NCBI GenBank assembly: GCA_000827325.1
Contig: KN832881.1
Coordinates: forward strand, 332,616 to 396,615
DNA from: Oidiodendron maius Zn
Taxonomy: Eukaryota; Ascomycota; Leotiomycetes; Myxotrichaceae
Direction: 5' to 3'
Length of the DNA stretch: 64,000 bases
Part shown: positions 11,085 through 23,400 of the stretch, piece by piece
How the letters are laid out: each line of letters begins with the position of its first letter
Position numbering within the stretch: position 1 is the stretch's first letter
The notes under the pieces: generated by a model
The model's input: only the letters and a program-made list of their open reading frames with translations
The model's database searches: none
What the model was told of the DNA's origin: nothing
Program-made: the position numbers and the translations under genes

Positions 11085-11865
11085 CTTGTTTTCTTCTGTG
11101 TGGTGGTAAGAGGGGGCTGGAAAGGCGGGTGGTGGGCAGAAAGACAGCTTAGCCCATGCCTATTTGAAAAGGAGCTATGAAAGAGAAGGGGGATATAAGA
11201 CAAAAGAGAAATGCGACTACTATATATATTTTTGTTATGTTTGGATGCGCGGCAGACACGACTCAGCAGGAGACAGACAGCTGTCATAGACGGGATGGGA
11301 TCCCCGCACAATGCTGTCGGCGGCTGCTATCGGCTACTGCCACCTGAGGGAAGCTGTAGATACGTCCTGTGTCTATGTGATGCAGCAGTGTCTGCTCGGA
11401 ACAGGATGTGTAAGATGCCACTACGTCAACGCTATCGCCCAGGTCGACTAACTAATTCTGTGGCGTAGTCGGAGAACTCTCGGTCTCAGACCCCAACTTT
11501 GGTGGAGGAAGGATAGCCCCGCGTGCGGTGAGATGCGATGATTTGCTGCTGGGACTGCCGCGACTGACAGCCGCAACAGAGGGCATGGCAACGCACAGGG
11601 GTGCTGGATACGGAGGGTATGGAAGGCACTTGGAATCGGCTAAAGGGATTATGGACACTTTTGGGTATCTTCTCGTGCGTATTAAGTCTATGCTATTGTA
11701 TATACGGTGGTGGTAACATGTAGGGGGAAAACATTCTAACATTGGCCCAGAAACTTCCCAAGCCACTTACATTTCGACGGAGGTGGCGCCACCATTACAG
11801 ATTGTAGTCTGGGGAAAGCAGTTAGCAAACTTCATCTTCTCCATCAGCCTTTGAGGGTCTCGGGC
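11085..11865. other. Intergenic: P450 promoter and GT90 downstream region
   Basis: The P450 promoter side contains an 11221-11230 TATA-like run. The left part may include a fourth exon of the GT90 gene (see that entry). No other gene is supported. Confidence 0.5.
11219..11230 (-). promoter_or_regulatory. TATA-like run upstream of the P450
   Basis: An AATATATATA run read on the minus strand, about 140 bp before the P450 ATG. It is the only strong TATA-like word in this promoter. Confidence 0.35.
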
Positions 11866-13503
11866 TTACACAAAAGTTTCAAACGGAACGCCTCGGATCG
11901 TTCTGCTCTGGTCTTCCTCGTTCACATCCCATGCTGCGGGTTCAAAGGTCACCCCGGCCCAACCCTTAATCAACTCGCGCCAGTAGCACGCCTGCGCCGC
12001 CGGTGTCAAGTACCGGTCCCGGAAGGTTTCCACGCCGTTCTGCGCGATCTGCTCCGCCTTGTCCTGATCTGCCAGGAGTTCCTTGATTTTCTCCTCCAGG
12101 TCAGAGAAATCTTCCTCTACTTCGACGAAGTTCTGCTTCGGCCCCTCGGCTACGAGGAGAGCGTGATGCGGCTCGATCCACGTCCGTTTGTGCATGACCA
12201 CGACCGAGTTGCAGTTTTGCAGATACTTCCCCCGACCCGAGTAGCTGTGGCCTATAATTCTCCGTTAGCCGCCCTTTCCCTTGGCTACATTTAAGATTGT
12301 CTTGACACGTACCTTCGGTGTGAATAACAAATTGATACTGGCAATGCTGGGGCATTGATAGCGCCTTGGCATTGTCCTCCGGGTTGAGCTCACTGACACC
12401 CGCCCACACGATAGCCTTCACATCTGCCCATTCCTTATTCTCTGTAACCTTGATCAGCTCCTCCCGGTGCCCATTGGTAGCCACCGCGCCTCTCCAGACA
12501 GCCTGGTGCTTCTTATGGGTGAAATCCATCTCCGCCTCGGCAATCTCTCGCCGTACCTCGTCATATCCGCCTACGAGATCTAGGGGCCAGCTCCAGTATC
12601 CAAAATCAGACATGAGCCATATCTCCTCGTCTTCCTCCTTGCGTGCGAGACCCCAGATGGGATTGCGCTTCCCCTCTGGGTCAGGTACGACGTCTGCAAC
12701 AGTAAATGAGAACTCCGTGTTGGGCAGAGGCTCAGGAGATGTGATTATGGCTCGGTGGATGGCATGTAGAATCGCCAGTGCCCGCGAGGTGTCGTATTCG
12801 TTATACAAGACCGTCTCTTGCAGGATATAGAGCTGCCGGGTAATGTTAGATAAGCACTGCTTGCAAACGGAAGGATTGTGGCACATACCTGCTGATCAAG
12901 AATCAAGGCATGAACGGCTCCATTGCCGCGGGGGGAGATGTCGAGATCCTCAGCGGTGATATTTCCAAGCTCCTTTCGAGAGGCCACACCACGCTCAATC
13001 TCTGCGAATAGGCCTGGAAACGCGCTTTGGCACTGTTCCGAGTCCAGTATGTAGGCTGTGGAATCCCGGTTGGGATCGAACTTCCAGCCTAATGAGAACC
13101 AGCTGCTGGATTTGGAGCTGGATTTAGTTGGAGCAGCTGCGGTAGCCTTAGTCGTTGAGGTTGAGGCGACTGTGGTGCTCAACTGCTCGCTGCTTGTGGT
13201 ACTAGCTGCCTTCGTGGTGCTGGACGATGACGACGACGACGACGACGACGAGGACGACGAAGTGGTGGTGTGCACAGCTTTGTCAGATCCATCGAGCTTG
13301 GCGCCTTTCTCCGTCGTGTCCTCAAAATTGGACGAGTGGCTTGATTCCGTCTCGTAACTTGGCAGCAGGACGTCTGGAAGGCGTTCAAGATAAGCCGGTC
13401 GCGAAAAGAGAAGCAAGTACAGGATAACGGCAGACAGGATGGCAGCGAGCGACACGACGCTTGTACCGAGGCAGCGGCGTTTGATCTTTGGAAGGGAACC
13501 CAT
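11866..13503 (-). CDS. GT90 (CAP10-like) glycosyltransferase, type II Golgi membrane protein
   Basis: Exons 12889-13503, 12313-12832 and 11866-12251 give 506 residues. Introns of 56 and 60 bp start GTATGT and GTACGT, and the frame continues across both. The N-terminus has a short basic tail and one membrane helix (about residues 14-33), then a Ser/Thr linker with a pure run of about 14 Ser coded by a TCG/TCA repeat (13226-13260). The lumenal part shows the fungal CAP10/DUF821 pattern: WLMSDFGYWSW, KKHQAVWRGA, HSYSGRGKYLQNCNS and the later FRDRYLTP. Cryptococcus CAP10 and its kin use nucleotide sugars, often UDP-xylose, in the secretory path; the donor here is unknown. The C-terminus may be longer: a good intron (gtaagc...gctaac...ccccag) would join to an exon at 11767-11808 or beyond. 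Confidence 0.85.
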
Positions 13504-13884
13504 ATCGTCGCCCCTTCTGATGTTGTCGAGGGAAGTCGGACGGAAGTCTCTCCTGAATCGAAGCCCAACTCTCGTACTCTCCTCTCTTTCTAGCGAGGGG
13601 AACAGGAGAACTTACGCGGAAGATCCAGATGGCGAGCACGGGCCGCCACTGCACGCCCTGACTATTGCCCAGGACGGCTAGCGCGTAGAATCCTGCAATC
13701 CGCCGCGAGTTCCACAGGCTCCATTTATTCTATTATGCTTCCACTCCTTCGACAGATACAAGGTAGGGCTGCCGCCCGACGTCTGGATCTACGACGCTTC
13801 CTTTCATATCTCTCTGTGCTGCTGTATGCTCCCTCTTACAGAGTAACATTTCTATAGAACCTCGGGTCTGTGCGACTCCCATGA
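13504..13884. other. GT90 promoter and epimerase 3' end
   Basis: A 381-bp spacer between two minus-strand genes. No further gene or clear element is seen. Confidence 0.5.
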
Positions 13885-14919
13885 CTACAGCTTGCCTCTC
13901 CTCCTCTCCACCGCCTCTCTCAACTTGGAGATTATCTCGCCCGGATTCTTGGCTCCAAACACTGCACTCCCGGCCACAATCACGTTGGCTCCTGCGTCTG
14001 CAGCCTGGTCGATGGTGCCGGGGCCGAGTCCTCCATCCACCTCGATGTTCAGGTCGGGGTATCGTTTCCGCAGCTCTGCTACTTTTGGCAGCTCCGATGC
14101 CATGAACTTCTGCCCGCCGAATCCCGGATGCACCGTCATGACTAGGACCATCTAGACCTAGTCAGTGTATATTCCTTCGTCAAAATAAGACAGCTCCACT
14201 CACGTCTGGACGCTCGGCCAGGTGCGGGTTGTCCAGGATGTCCCACAAAACGTCTACCTTTGTGTCGGGCTTGATTGCAATCCCAGCCAGCATGCCACAG
14301 TCATGAATATATCGAATCATCTCTTTTGGGTTCGTCTTAGACTCGCTCGTAGCTTCTGGGCTCTCAGCTGCTGTACTAGAGATGGCAGCTTCGTAGTGAA
14401 AACAGTATAAGTCGCACCCTGCTTTTTGGAAATCTTTGACCCATTTCTTTGGCTGTAATACATACAGATCATCAGCCTTAAAGGACACATATATGATAAG
14501 TGGGGCTTATCAAGTACCTCCGCAATCATCATGTGGCAATCAAAGGTTCCCCGTCCATGTTTCGTCGTCGGTCTTTGGACGTGTGTTCGTATCTTCGTGA
14601 CGACTGGTGCTCCGAACGTGATGTTGGGCACAAAATGCCCATCCATAATATCCACATGTAGCCACTAGAAAGTAAGGCAGTCAGTCAGTCGCAGCAGCTT
14701 GAGCATGAAAAGAAATAAGTGGGCTTCATGCGAATGTGCTTGGCCAGTTTCAAGGCCGGAGTTGGTCAGGCACCCGGAAGTAGCTCTCTAAGATGACCAA
14801 GCGCAGACTCCAGACATACGTACATCAGCTCCTTGCGCAATTGTATCCGAGCATGCTTTCCCGAGCTCTGCGAAATCCGCTGAAAGGATTGACGGTGCAA
14901 TGATGGCCGGCGGAGCCAT
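13885..14919 (-). CDS. rpe1: Ribulose-phosphate 3-epimerase
   Basis: Interconverts ribulose 5-phosphate and xylulose 5-phosphate in the non-oxidative pentose phosphate pathway (cytosol). Four exons, 14824-14919, 14518-14664, 14204-14452 and 13885-14151, give 252 residues, the usual fungal length. Introns are 159, 65 and 52 bp. The TIM-barrel signatures are all present: [12 protein letters not shown] with the active-site Asp, [12 protein letters not shown] with metal ligands, the MMIAEP strand, [10 protein letters not shown], and [12 protein letters not shown] before [13 protein letters not shown]. The ATG in [12 protein letters not shown] is fixed by family alignment. An insert of about 20 Ser/Thr/Glu-rich residues sits between HYEAA and the [11 protein letters not shown] helix. 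Confidence 0.95.
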
Positions 14920-15487
14920 GGTGGTTAGGGAAAGGGTGCTTGAGATCCACTGAGCAAAGGATTGACTTGAGAGGCCCTAATAATAGCTATTTAAGTCTTC
15001 ACGCCTTCGAATCTGGAAGGATATAAGTACTGAGAAGGGTTGTTGTCAAGCTTTGACGTTTCAATACGTCAGTGGGGTAAGTGCCATTGTAACTTTAGGT
15101 GTATTGTGATTAGTCATGAACATGTAACCCCTCCACGTCTTTTTTCACTTCTTCCACATCATCACTGGAATCGTCATTAGTTGTCCCAGGTATATCATGC
15201 TTGCATCATATGCGGATGTCGATATGCAACAAAACACTTTGCCTGTCCCTGATGATAAATTGCATTTGCACTAGCTAGGAACGTTGCCGAAGTAGCTCTA
15301 CGCATATCTTGTAATGGCCACGAGGGCAAATTCTTTTCATATACAGGGCATATATCTCTATTATAGGCTAATAAATTATATACTCATTAAGGTCATAACT
15401 GTCATGGGCTGATTTCTTGTAAAGCCTTGACATTGCCAAGACTTGGTAGCCAGAATCATCTCTCATATACCACGGCGTCTCGCTAAC
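14920..15487. other. Epimerase promoter and hydroxylase 3' region
   Basis: A 568-bp spacer between two minus-strand genes. It is AT-rich toward 15.3 kb; no gene is seen. Confidence 0.5.
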
Positions 15488-17571
15488 TCAGTCAGACTCG
15501 CTATCCTCAGAATCCGGAAAGCCATTAAAACCTTCCTCTTCACTGTCTTCAAGCGAAACAATATTCTCCAGACTATTATCCTCACCTCCTTCGACCCCAT
15601 CGTCCTCTCCGTCACCCAGATCCCCGACAACAAACACACCAGTAATGTCCCACCTGTCTCCCAGTGCGTTCCGGCTGACATACTTCACAAACTTCAAGAC
15701 CCCGCTATCTCGTAACACGATGCTCATCTTGTTCCAATTTGCAGGGATAGTGAAAAGAACATTATCATCGTCGGGATCGGAGGACGTCTTGTAGATCGCA
15801 GCGTCATCGTTTTGGGAGTCGTCATCCCCAGCCATGTACACTTCATGGCCACCCACATCATCCTGCTCCTCTTCCCGGTTCTCTAGAGAATTCTTTGCTT
15901 CAGTCATCTCTCGGGCGTGTTTCTGCTTCTTCTTCTCATCATATTTCGGAGTATTCAATTTTCCCTCGTTCTCACTGTTTTCATGTTCGTCGATTTCATC
16001 CTCGCCCTCGGCCTCATCCTCCTCGGCGCTCCAACCCGTCGTAGGCGTGAGTCCAAGACTGATCTCTAGTCTTGGTTCCCAATCGTGACTAGTTGCAAGA
16101 GCATAGTCAGAACCTTTTCGGAATCGCCGAGCGAGGAAATCGTATTTTTCGATGTGACAGTCAGCTGCGAGCTCAAGCCAGCGTCGAAACTGGCGGCTAG
16201 GCAAGAAGACCTCTAAGAGTTCTTGGATTGGGTTCATCTCTGCAGTATCGTTTGAAGGATTCTCTGCGGAGGGTTGTTGGTATAGGAAACAATGTTTGTG
16301 TGGCGGTTTCGCCACCCTCCATGCAGTGGTCTTCTCAATCTCGGTACTATCACCTGGTAACTTAGATGCTTCCTGTTCCTCGATGTACGAGCGAACCTTC
16401 TCTGAGAACTTATCAGACAGGAGACCGTCCAGTGTGACGCTTGAGAGTTCGAGGAAACGCTCGCAGACTTGTTCCAAGGTGTCCGGTGTTAGGTATGTGG
16501 GCGCCATGTATTTTAGCAAGAAATCGAGATCCGCCTCCTCGAATCCGTTTTCTCCGTTCGGCTCTGAGGGAACCTCAACGATGACCTGTTGCTGCTGCGG
16601 AAAGTCGTATCGATCTGGATTGCCCTGAAGTTGCATCAAGCTGCTATTCGCACCCCACTTCTCTTCTGCGCCTTTTATATACCCATCTTCTCCCATCTGA
16701 GGGATATGATACCATCCACTGATAGCCATCCTGATTCGGCCACCATTTTTCTCTAGTTCTTCCTTTGTGTTAGCATGATATACCTCCTCCACATCATGAA
16801 AGCTTTCCCCGGGCTGAACAGCAAAGAAAGCCAGTTGATTCCAAGCGGGTGGTATAACTTTCGAGCAATCCGGGCTAGGTGTCCTTGTCTTCCCCCCCGT
16901 CTCGTCCTCAAACGTGTTGGTTGGAAATAAGCGTAGTGCGCCTCCCCACTCTGGCTGCCAAGGCGTGTCCGGATCCGTGAGATATAAGATGTAGCTAACA
17001 CGTCGGCTCCCAATCACATCATCATGGCAAAGAAGATGGCAACCAGGCGTGTAGACATTGATTGCCATGTCCGTCTTTCTGCCACTCAGATCCCCGGACC
17101 CTGTAATCCCAGCAACATATTTCCGGAACGGCTCAGAGTATAATGCATCTCGCAATCGCAGAAGACTCGGCAGTTGTTCGAGAGCCGCATCCTCCAGGCC
17201 ATCAAGATTGGCTAAGTCACCAGATTGGTGAATTTTGTAGATGTCTGTCTCCTTAGGAGTAAAGTGGACGTTCTCGCGGATCTCGTTGCGGACAGAGCGG
17301 AGGAGGGAGTCGTCGATTAGGGAGGAGATTACGGCATGTTTGTATGGTTCTGAAGCTGCATATTCCGAGGAATACGCTTGCAAGGTATCCTTGGAAAACA
17401 ATCCCTCTCGAAAACTCTTCTGAATCTCCTCGGGTGAAAGAACTATATCCCGCCGAGTCGTCAAAACTTATATTCAGGTTGGGGGGATGACGACATACCA
17501 GTTTTTGCGCGTTTCTTTAGGATACTCTTGCCATTTTGGCCATTGGGCTGAGATTTTGCCTTCCTCTTCAT
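15488..17571 (-). CDS. Tpa1/Ofd1-family prolyl hydroxylase of ribosomal protein uS12
   Basis: 2-oxoglutarate and Fe(II) dependent dioxygenase of the Tpa1/Ofd1/OGFOD1 family, known to hydroxylate a proline of ribosomal protein uS12 and, in fission yeast, to link oxygen to SREBP turnover. Exons 17499-17571 and 15488-17442 (56-bp intron, GTATGT...ATATAG) give 675 residues starting MKRKAKSQPN. The longer upstream open frame is not needed. Iron ligands are visible as H164 and D166 (LLCHDDV) and H240 (GESFHDVEEV); R262 in the RIRMAISGWYH stretch is the likely 2-oxoglutarate arginine. A second, non-catalytic oxygenase-like domain follows (residues about 340-640), interrupted by a long acidic linker. 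Head to head with the aminotransferase gene. Confidence 0.93.
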
Positions 17572-18088
17572 ATCGGCGCTGGTAAAGAGGATGTGAAATC
17601 CGGGCCTTCTGTCTGTAAAGATACCGAGGATCTTAATCTCTGGATCTGCGATCAGTGTCCATTTGTACAAATTTCTCTGGTGGGAGCGAAACTGCCGCCA
17701 CTCACCGCTTCCAGTAGCGCTGGTATACGTCAAGAGTAAAAGGGGTATGCGTTTGCCATCCTTCCGACTGGAACGTCGAAATATTGCGATACTACAGATC
17801 AGTGATTTGTATTCTGCGCGTAACCGCGCGGTGCGAGTGTTCAATGGTTGGTATTTCCGTTCTGTGTGTGAGCCCCCTGCATCATCCTCATGTCATGCGT
17901 TGTTTGGCCGCTTAGTGGAGCAAGGTGTGGATGGGCAATGACTTGTCGAATCCCACTATTGGCCTACCTCTAGCCTTGGAAAGCCCTCTCCTCGAATTGA
18001 TAAGATCATATTCCACTGCTTAGATATCGCGTATTACTATAGACGCCCCGAGCTCCCATCTTGTTTCCAAGATAATCGCTCTCTAACA
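17572..18088. promoter_or_regulatory. Shared divergent promoter region
   Basis: A 517-bp spacer between the divergent hydroxylase (-) and aminotransferase (+) genes. No distinctive element stands out. Confidence 0.4.
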
Positions 18089-19506
18089 ATGGGTTCTTTA
18101 AATATTACTGCAGCGCGTCATTGCTTCCCTGCACTAGCTCAACCTCAGGTCTTCTTTGACAACGCTGGTGGAAGCCAAACTTTAGGGGCGGTTATTGATT
18201 CGTAAGTCGCTATATCAGATCTAGTATCTCGTACCTCTGACCTACGCAAGAGTCTCAGCCTATCTCTCCAAGACCAATGTCCAACTTGGAGCCTCGTATG
18301 CAGTTGGTCTGAAATCTACTTCTCTCTATTCGGCTGGCTACGAGGCAGCCGCCAAATATATCAATGCGTCACCTGAAGAAATCGGTCTCATGGCATCCTA
18401 CCCACATTACATGCATCGCTCTAACATCCCCTAGTCCTTGGTCCTTCTACGACCCAGCTCTTCCGCAACCTAAGTGCTGCTCTCTCTTTTCCAGCAGGGT
18501 CAGAAGTGATCATCTCCAAACTTGACCACGAAGCAAATATTGCTTCGTGGGTAGCTTTAGCAACCCAGCAATCCCTGGTGATTAAGTGGTGGGCTCCGAC
18601 ACCGTCCACAAACCCTAAGCTGCTAGTCTCTGATCTAAAGGATCTTCTGAGCGAAAAGACAGTTCTGGTTGCCTGTACACATGCCTCTAATATCCTTGGT
18701 ACAATACATGATATCAAAGAAATAGCAGAGACGGTACATGGGGTGAAAGGTGCGTTGCTATGTGTGGATGCTGTGGCATACGCTCCTCACCGAAAAATTA
18801 ATGTCAAGGACCTTGGTGTGGATTTCTACGCCTTCTCATGGTACAAGGTATTCCACCGCCTTCATTATCTCTTTCCTGTCTTAACCAGATAATTTTATTA
18901 AATGTCCCTAGGTCTATGGACCGCATATCTCTCTGCTGTATGCGGCATCCTCCGTCCTCTCTCGCGTGCAATCATTGGGGCACTTTTTTAACCCCTCCAG
19001 TACTTTGGAAAACAAGCTCGGCCTTGCTGGATCCAATTACGAACTTACTTCTTCAATTCCCTCTGTCCTATCCTACCTTTCGTCTCCTTTAATCTTCCAG
19101 TCGATCGAGGTGCATGAGTATGAATTACAATCTATTCTTCTTAGCTATCTGTGCTCCCACCAGAAAGTAGTCGTTTTTGGGGAAAAAGATCCAGATACAA
19201 AGAAAAGAGTTAGTACTATCAGCTTCGTGGTCAATGGTAGGAAGAGCAAGGATATCGTAGAAGAGGTTGATAAGGTGACCGGGGGTAGGATGGGTATCAG
19301 ATGGGGATCGTTTTATGCAAACCGATTGATCGAGGAGATACTCGGATTAGACCCCAAAGATGGAGTTATTAGGGCTAGTATGGTCCATTATAATACAGGC
19401 ATGTCTCTTAATCTTTAGTAAATATTGGCGCTAATTATAAATAGTGGATGAGGTAAAGCAACTTATTGAAGTACTCGAGATAGTGTTGCCAAAGCCCGAT
19501 TTATGA
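18089..19506 (+). CDS. Class V aminotransferase (cysteine desulfurase-like), PLP enzyme
   Basis: Five exons, 18089-18201, 18251-18384, 18435-18847, 18912-19398 and 19445-19506, give 402 residues. PLP-enzyme signatures include FFDNAGGSQ at the N-terminus, GPSTTQLFRNL, SKLDHEANIASW with the cofactor-stacking His, CVDAVAYAPH with the ring-N Asp, and FSWYK-VYGPH where K220, the last codon before intron 3, should be the Schiff-base lysine. MVHYNTVDEV near the end is typical of this fungal subfamily. Intron 4 appears to be a GC-AG intron (ACAG/GCATGT...AATAG): only that choice restores MVHYNTVDEVKQL, while the nearby GT gives an early stop. Substrate unknown; there is no mitochondrial NFS1-like length or Cys-loop that I can recognise. 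Confidence 0.88.
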
Positions 19507-20495
19507 GGAAAGTTTTAAGCTTCCTATATCGCATCTGGCTTATTTGCTTTTATATAGGCTAATGACTCTCAAGTTTCAGTAAAATGACTAGTTAACTCAA
19601 ATATGAAGTATCATCTGTACCTCTCCATGCAACACGATTATGTTTGTGGGATCTTCTGTCTTCCCCAGGTTAAGAAGGAAAGGTCTTGAATATCTTACTT
19701 TGTTATCTCTTTACAACATTCGAATCATGCACTATAAACATTCAGAATCCATGCAAGCGTTGTACTACACATAGTCTACCGTATGCGACACTGCCACCTC
19801 CTGTTCCTGATACCCCACAGTTACCGACCCAGAGACTATTTTGGCGCCGGAACGGATAAACCTTTCGGATAGCTTAAATCAATTCTGTGAAACATCCCCC
19901 GAGTGACCGTAGCTTGTTCGAGTCGTGTGAACGATCTGATCAACCCGCCACTATATTGATCATAGGGCAGAACCACCTGCTGTGGGCCCGCACAGGGCAG
20001 GTTGTGTGCCCAAAAAGGCGACGTATGTATATATGTTATAGCAGCAATCGTTGGGTCCGACATCTTCTGTTTACTAATACTGCATTCACAGATCGACCAA
20101 GCAGCCTCACATTGACGCTCTCACCAAGTGATTCTTTACATGCGAAGCCCATATATTGTCTGCTATTCCTTTAGTCCTCTAAGCCTCTTCGACCTCGCTT
20201 TGCAGGTGGCAGCCTAGCGGCCTCCCTTATCATCCGAAAGCTGTGAAGAAAACGAGTCCTTGGGTCAGACCGAGCAGCATTAATATCTTCTACATGAATT
20301 GTTATAAAGTGTGTCTGCAGGGTAAGAATCGCTCACTCGACATAGCTGTCATTGTCTGGCACTATGCATGTCCGTGGAAAGTTGTTGCTAAACTATTCAA
20401 TAGTACAACAGATTTTAAATGCTACAAACACCGTACACTTTAACTAATATCCTTGCTGCCATACCACCTGCTTCTCAATCCAAACACTCTTCAGT
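19507..20495. other. Intergenic region upstream of the FHA kinase
   Basis: About 1 kb without a supported gene. It is AT-rich near the aminotransferase and holds only short overlapping frames. Confidence 0.5.
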
Positions 20496-23400
20496 ATGGA
20501 GGGAGAGGACGAGGCAACTCAGCCAGGTATGCACTTTTGATCTTCGAGACTTTGCTGTGACATGGCCCATTGTTTCAAATGAAGACCAGCTTACACTATT
20601 ATTGTGGCAGCGACCCAAAGGGTTCTCGATCCTCGAAGGCTCGGCAAAAACGCCTCCGACTTGAGTGACGAAGACCTCTCGGACATCTTTTGTATCCTCC
20701 ATCCCGTCTCTCTCCCGGCAATTCGAGCTGCTGCCCTTATCCACGATCTCACTCCTCAGCACACCATCACTTCTGAGGGCGATGTAAACATACGAGAAAA
20801 GGAAGGAAATCCGCAAGAGATAGGCACTTTTGTGCTCGCTACACAGGGCCTTGTATCATGCGATATCGCTCTTCGTCTTTCTGCAAATCTGAAAAGCCCT
20901 GCCGGTGGCTTTCTCTTTGGTCGAAACCAGCAGCGATGTGATTTTATCTTGGGTCGTGATGATCAAGTCAAGCGCGTCAGCAATATCCATTTCCGCATCT
21001 ACATTAATGAATACGGAATTATCATGCTAGAAGATCAATCTACGAACGGCACGGCTGTCGATGGGAATCTTCTTCGTGCTAAGGAAAAGGAGAATGGGAT
21101 GGAATATAGACATACCCTTGAACTTGGGTCTAGGATTATCCTCCACATGACGCCGCCAGAAGAAGACTTCAAATTTATCGTTCGCATTCCCCGTCGTGAC
21201 GAGGCTACAGAGGCAATATACCAGCAGAATCTGACGAACTACTGCATCCGTATTCAGAATGCTCACATGGAAAGACAAGCCCGTGCTGCAGGAAGGGACC
21301 CGGTATGTACTTCCAATTTTATGTATTCTCGTCGCTAACCGTACAAAGCCTAATATTTTTGCCGCTCCCGACGGTGGGACCCCAAACTTTTCAACATCGT
21401 CTCTCGGAAGACATGTGAAGGAATGGAAGGGAGGAGCTAAGTATAACAAGGTTGGGACTATTGGAAAGGGCGCATTTGCTGTCGTCTATAAGATTACGGA
21501 CAAGTATGACGGGATTCCATACGCTGCAAAGGAGCTTGAGAAAAGACGATTTATGAAGCACGGTGTTCTTGACCAGAAAGTCGACATGGAGATGAAGATT
21601 ATGCAAAAGATCAAGCACGTAAGAACGCCTTCGAATATAGCATCAAGGTGACTACTAATCGTGTTATAGCCCAATATCGTTCAATACGTTGAACATATTG
21701 ACTGGGAGGAATACCTCTACATTATCATGGAGTATATTCCAGGCGGAGACCTTGGCAGCATGATCAATAGAAATGGAAGACTCCAAGAGCTGGAAGTTAA
21801 ATCCATCTCCGTTCAGCTCCTCGACGCTCTGAAGTACCTGCATAAAATGGGCATCACACATAGAGATGTTAAACCTGATAACATTCTCATCCTAACTGCT
21901 CACCCTTACCATGTGAAGTTAACCGACTTCGGCCTTTCCAAGATGGTTGATAGCGAGGAGACTTTCCTCCGAACCTTCTGCGGGACACTACTCTATTGCG
22001 CACCCGAGGTATACACAGAATACCGCGAGTATGATCATCTTGGTGCGAGAGCATTTCGAGGCGTCGACAAGAAGCTGCTTCCGCCTCAACGGTACGATCA
22101 GGCAGTAGACATCTGGTCACTAGCAGGAGTACTCTTCTTTGCTCTTTGTGCAAGCCCACCATACCCGGTCACGCAAGGCATCTCGTATCAAGAGCTGTTA
22201 AATATCATCATGACACAAGCACTTGACATTAGACCCCTCCAAAAGGTCAATGTCTCCGATCATGGCATACGTTTCATTCGCAATATGCTTCATGTGCGCC
22301 CAGAGTATCGTGCCACGATTGCTGACCTGGAGTCGAATCCTTGGCTCACAGGCGTGCACCAAGACTCGGAACAGATGTCGGTTGACGATGACGACGAAGT
22401 TGACTTAATACACAGTGGCACAACTGACCCAGAACTTGAAGAAGGAGCCTCGCAACTAACGATCCACCAGGGAGATCATGAGCAAAATGGTGATGATAGT
22501 GATCTAACGGAAATGCAACACCGTGAAATACCAAATAGCTTCAGCACAAACATGGGGAGCTCAAACGGCGACCCCAATTACGTAGTTCCTCAACATTCTG
22601 GAAATGGCCGTTTGTTCGGAGAGGTGGATGCTGCGGCCTTAGGAGGCTCGGGAGCTATTCCTTTGGATCACCTTCCAGTTCCGAATCACCGACAGACACA
22701 CCCGGGGCTATCTAGCAACTCGTTGTCTCCCTACTTTCCGAGTGACATTATAGATGATAGCTCAGATGTCAAGTTGCACCCTCTTCACGACGCAGATTCA
22801 GAAATATTAGCACCAATGGCCCGTCCGCGTCCCCAACAGCCAACAATTAATACAGCTACTGATGAGGAACGAGCTACTAGATCTTCTAGTCTCATGGGTG
22901 CGGAATCTATGGTTGGCCATTTGAATATGCACTCGCCTGCTGCACTCTCTCTGCCGCTTGTTTCTCCTACCCCTGGCGCAAGTCTTCGACGACCACATGA
23001 GGAAATGGCCGTGGATGATCGCATAGGGCAGTCTACTGAGTTGCCAGCTAAGAGACTTCGAAAGTCAATGCGAGAGATTGACATGCTGGCCCCGCAGCAG
23101 TTGTTTTGGGATCCTAAGGATAAATCTACACATCACAATAACTATCCTCAGATGACACTGTCGGAATTCAATACATTTCAAGATCTTGCTAAGAAGAAAG
23201 GAGAGCAGTTTGAGCATGGCAACAACACATTTGATACGACAATTCACAGCTTCATCAGCAGCCGCAGCCCGTCTCTCGACCTCGAAGCCGAAAACCACCG
23301 GGCTCATTCGGAACCAATGAAGGTCGATGAAGGGCGCCTTGATATGATGAAACGCGATGAACGCAAACTAAGCGATGGAGCACTTGTGGCCATGGATCCT

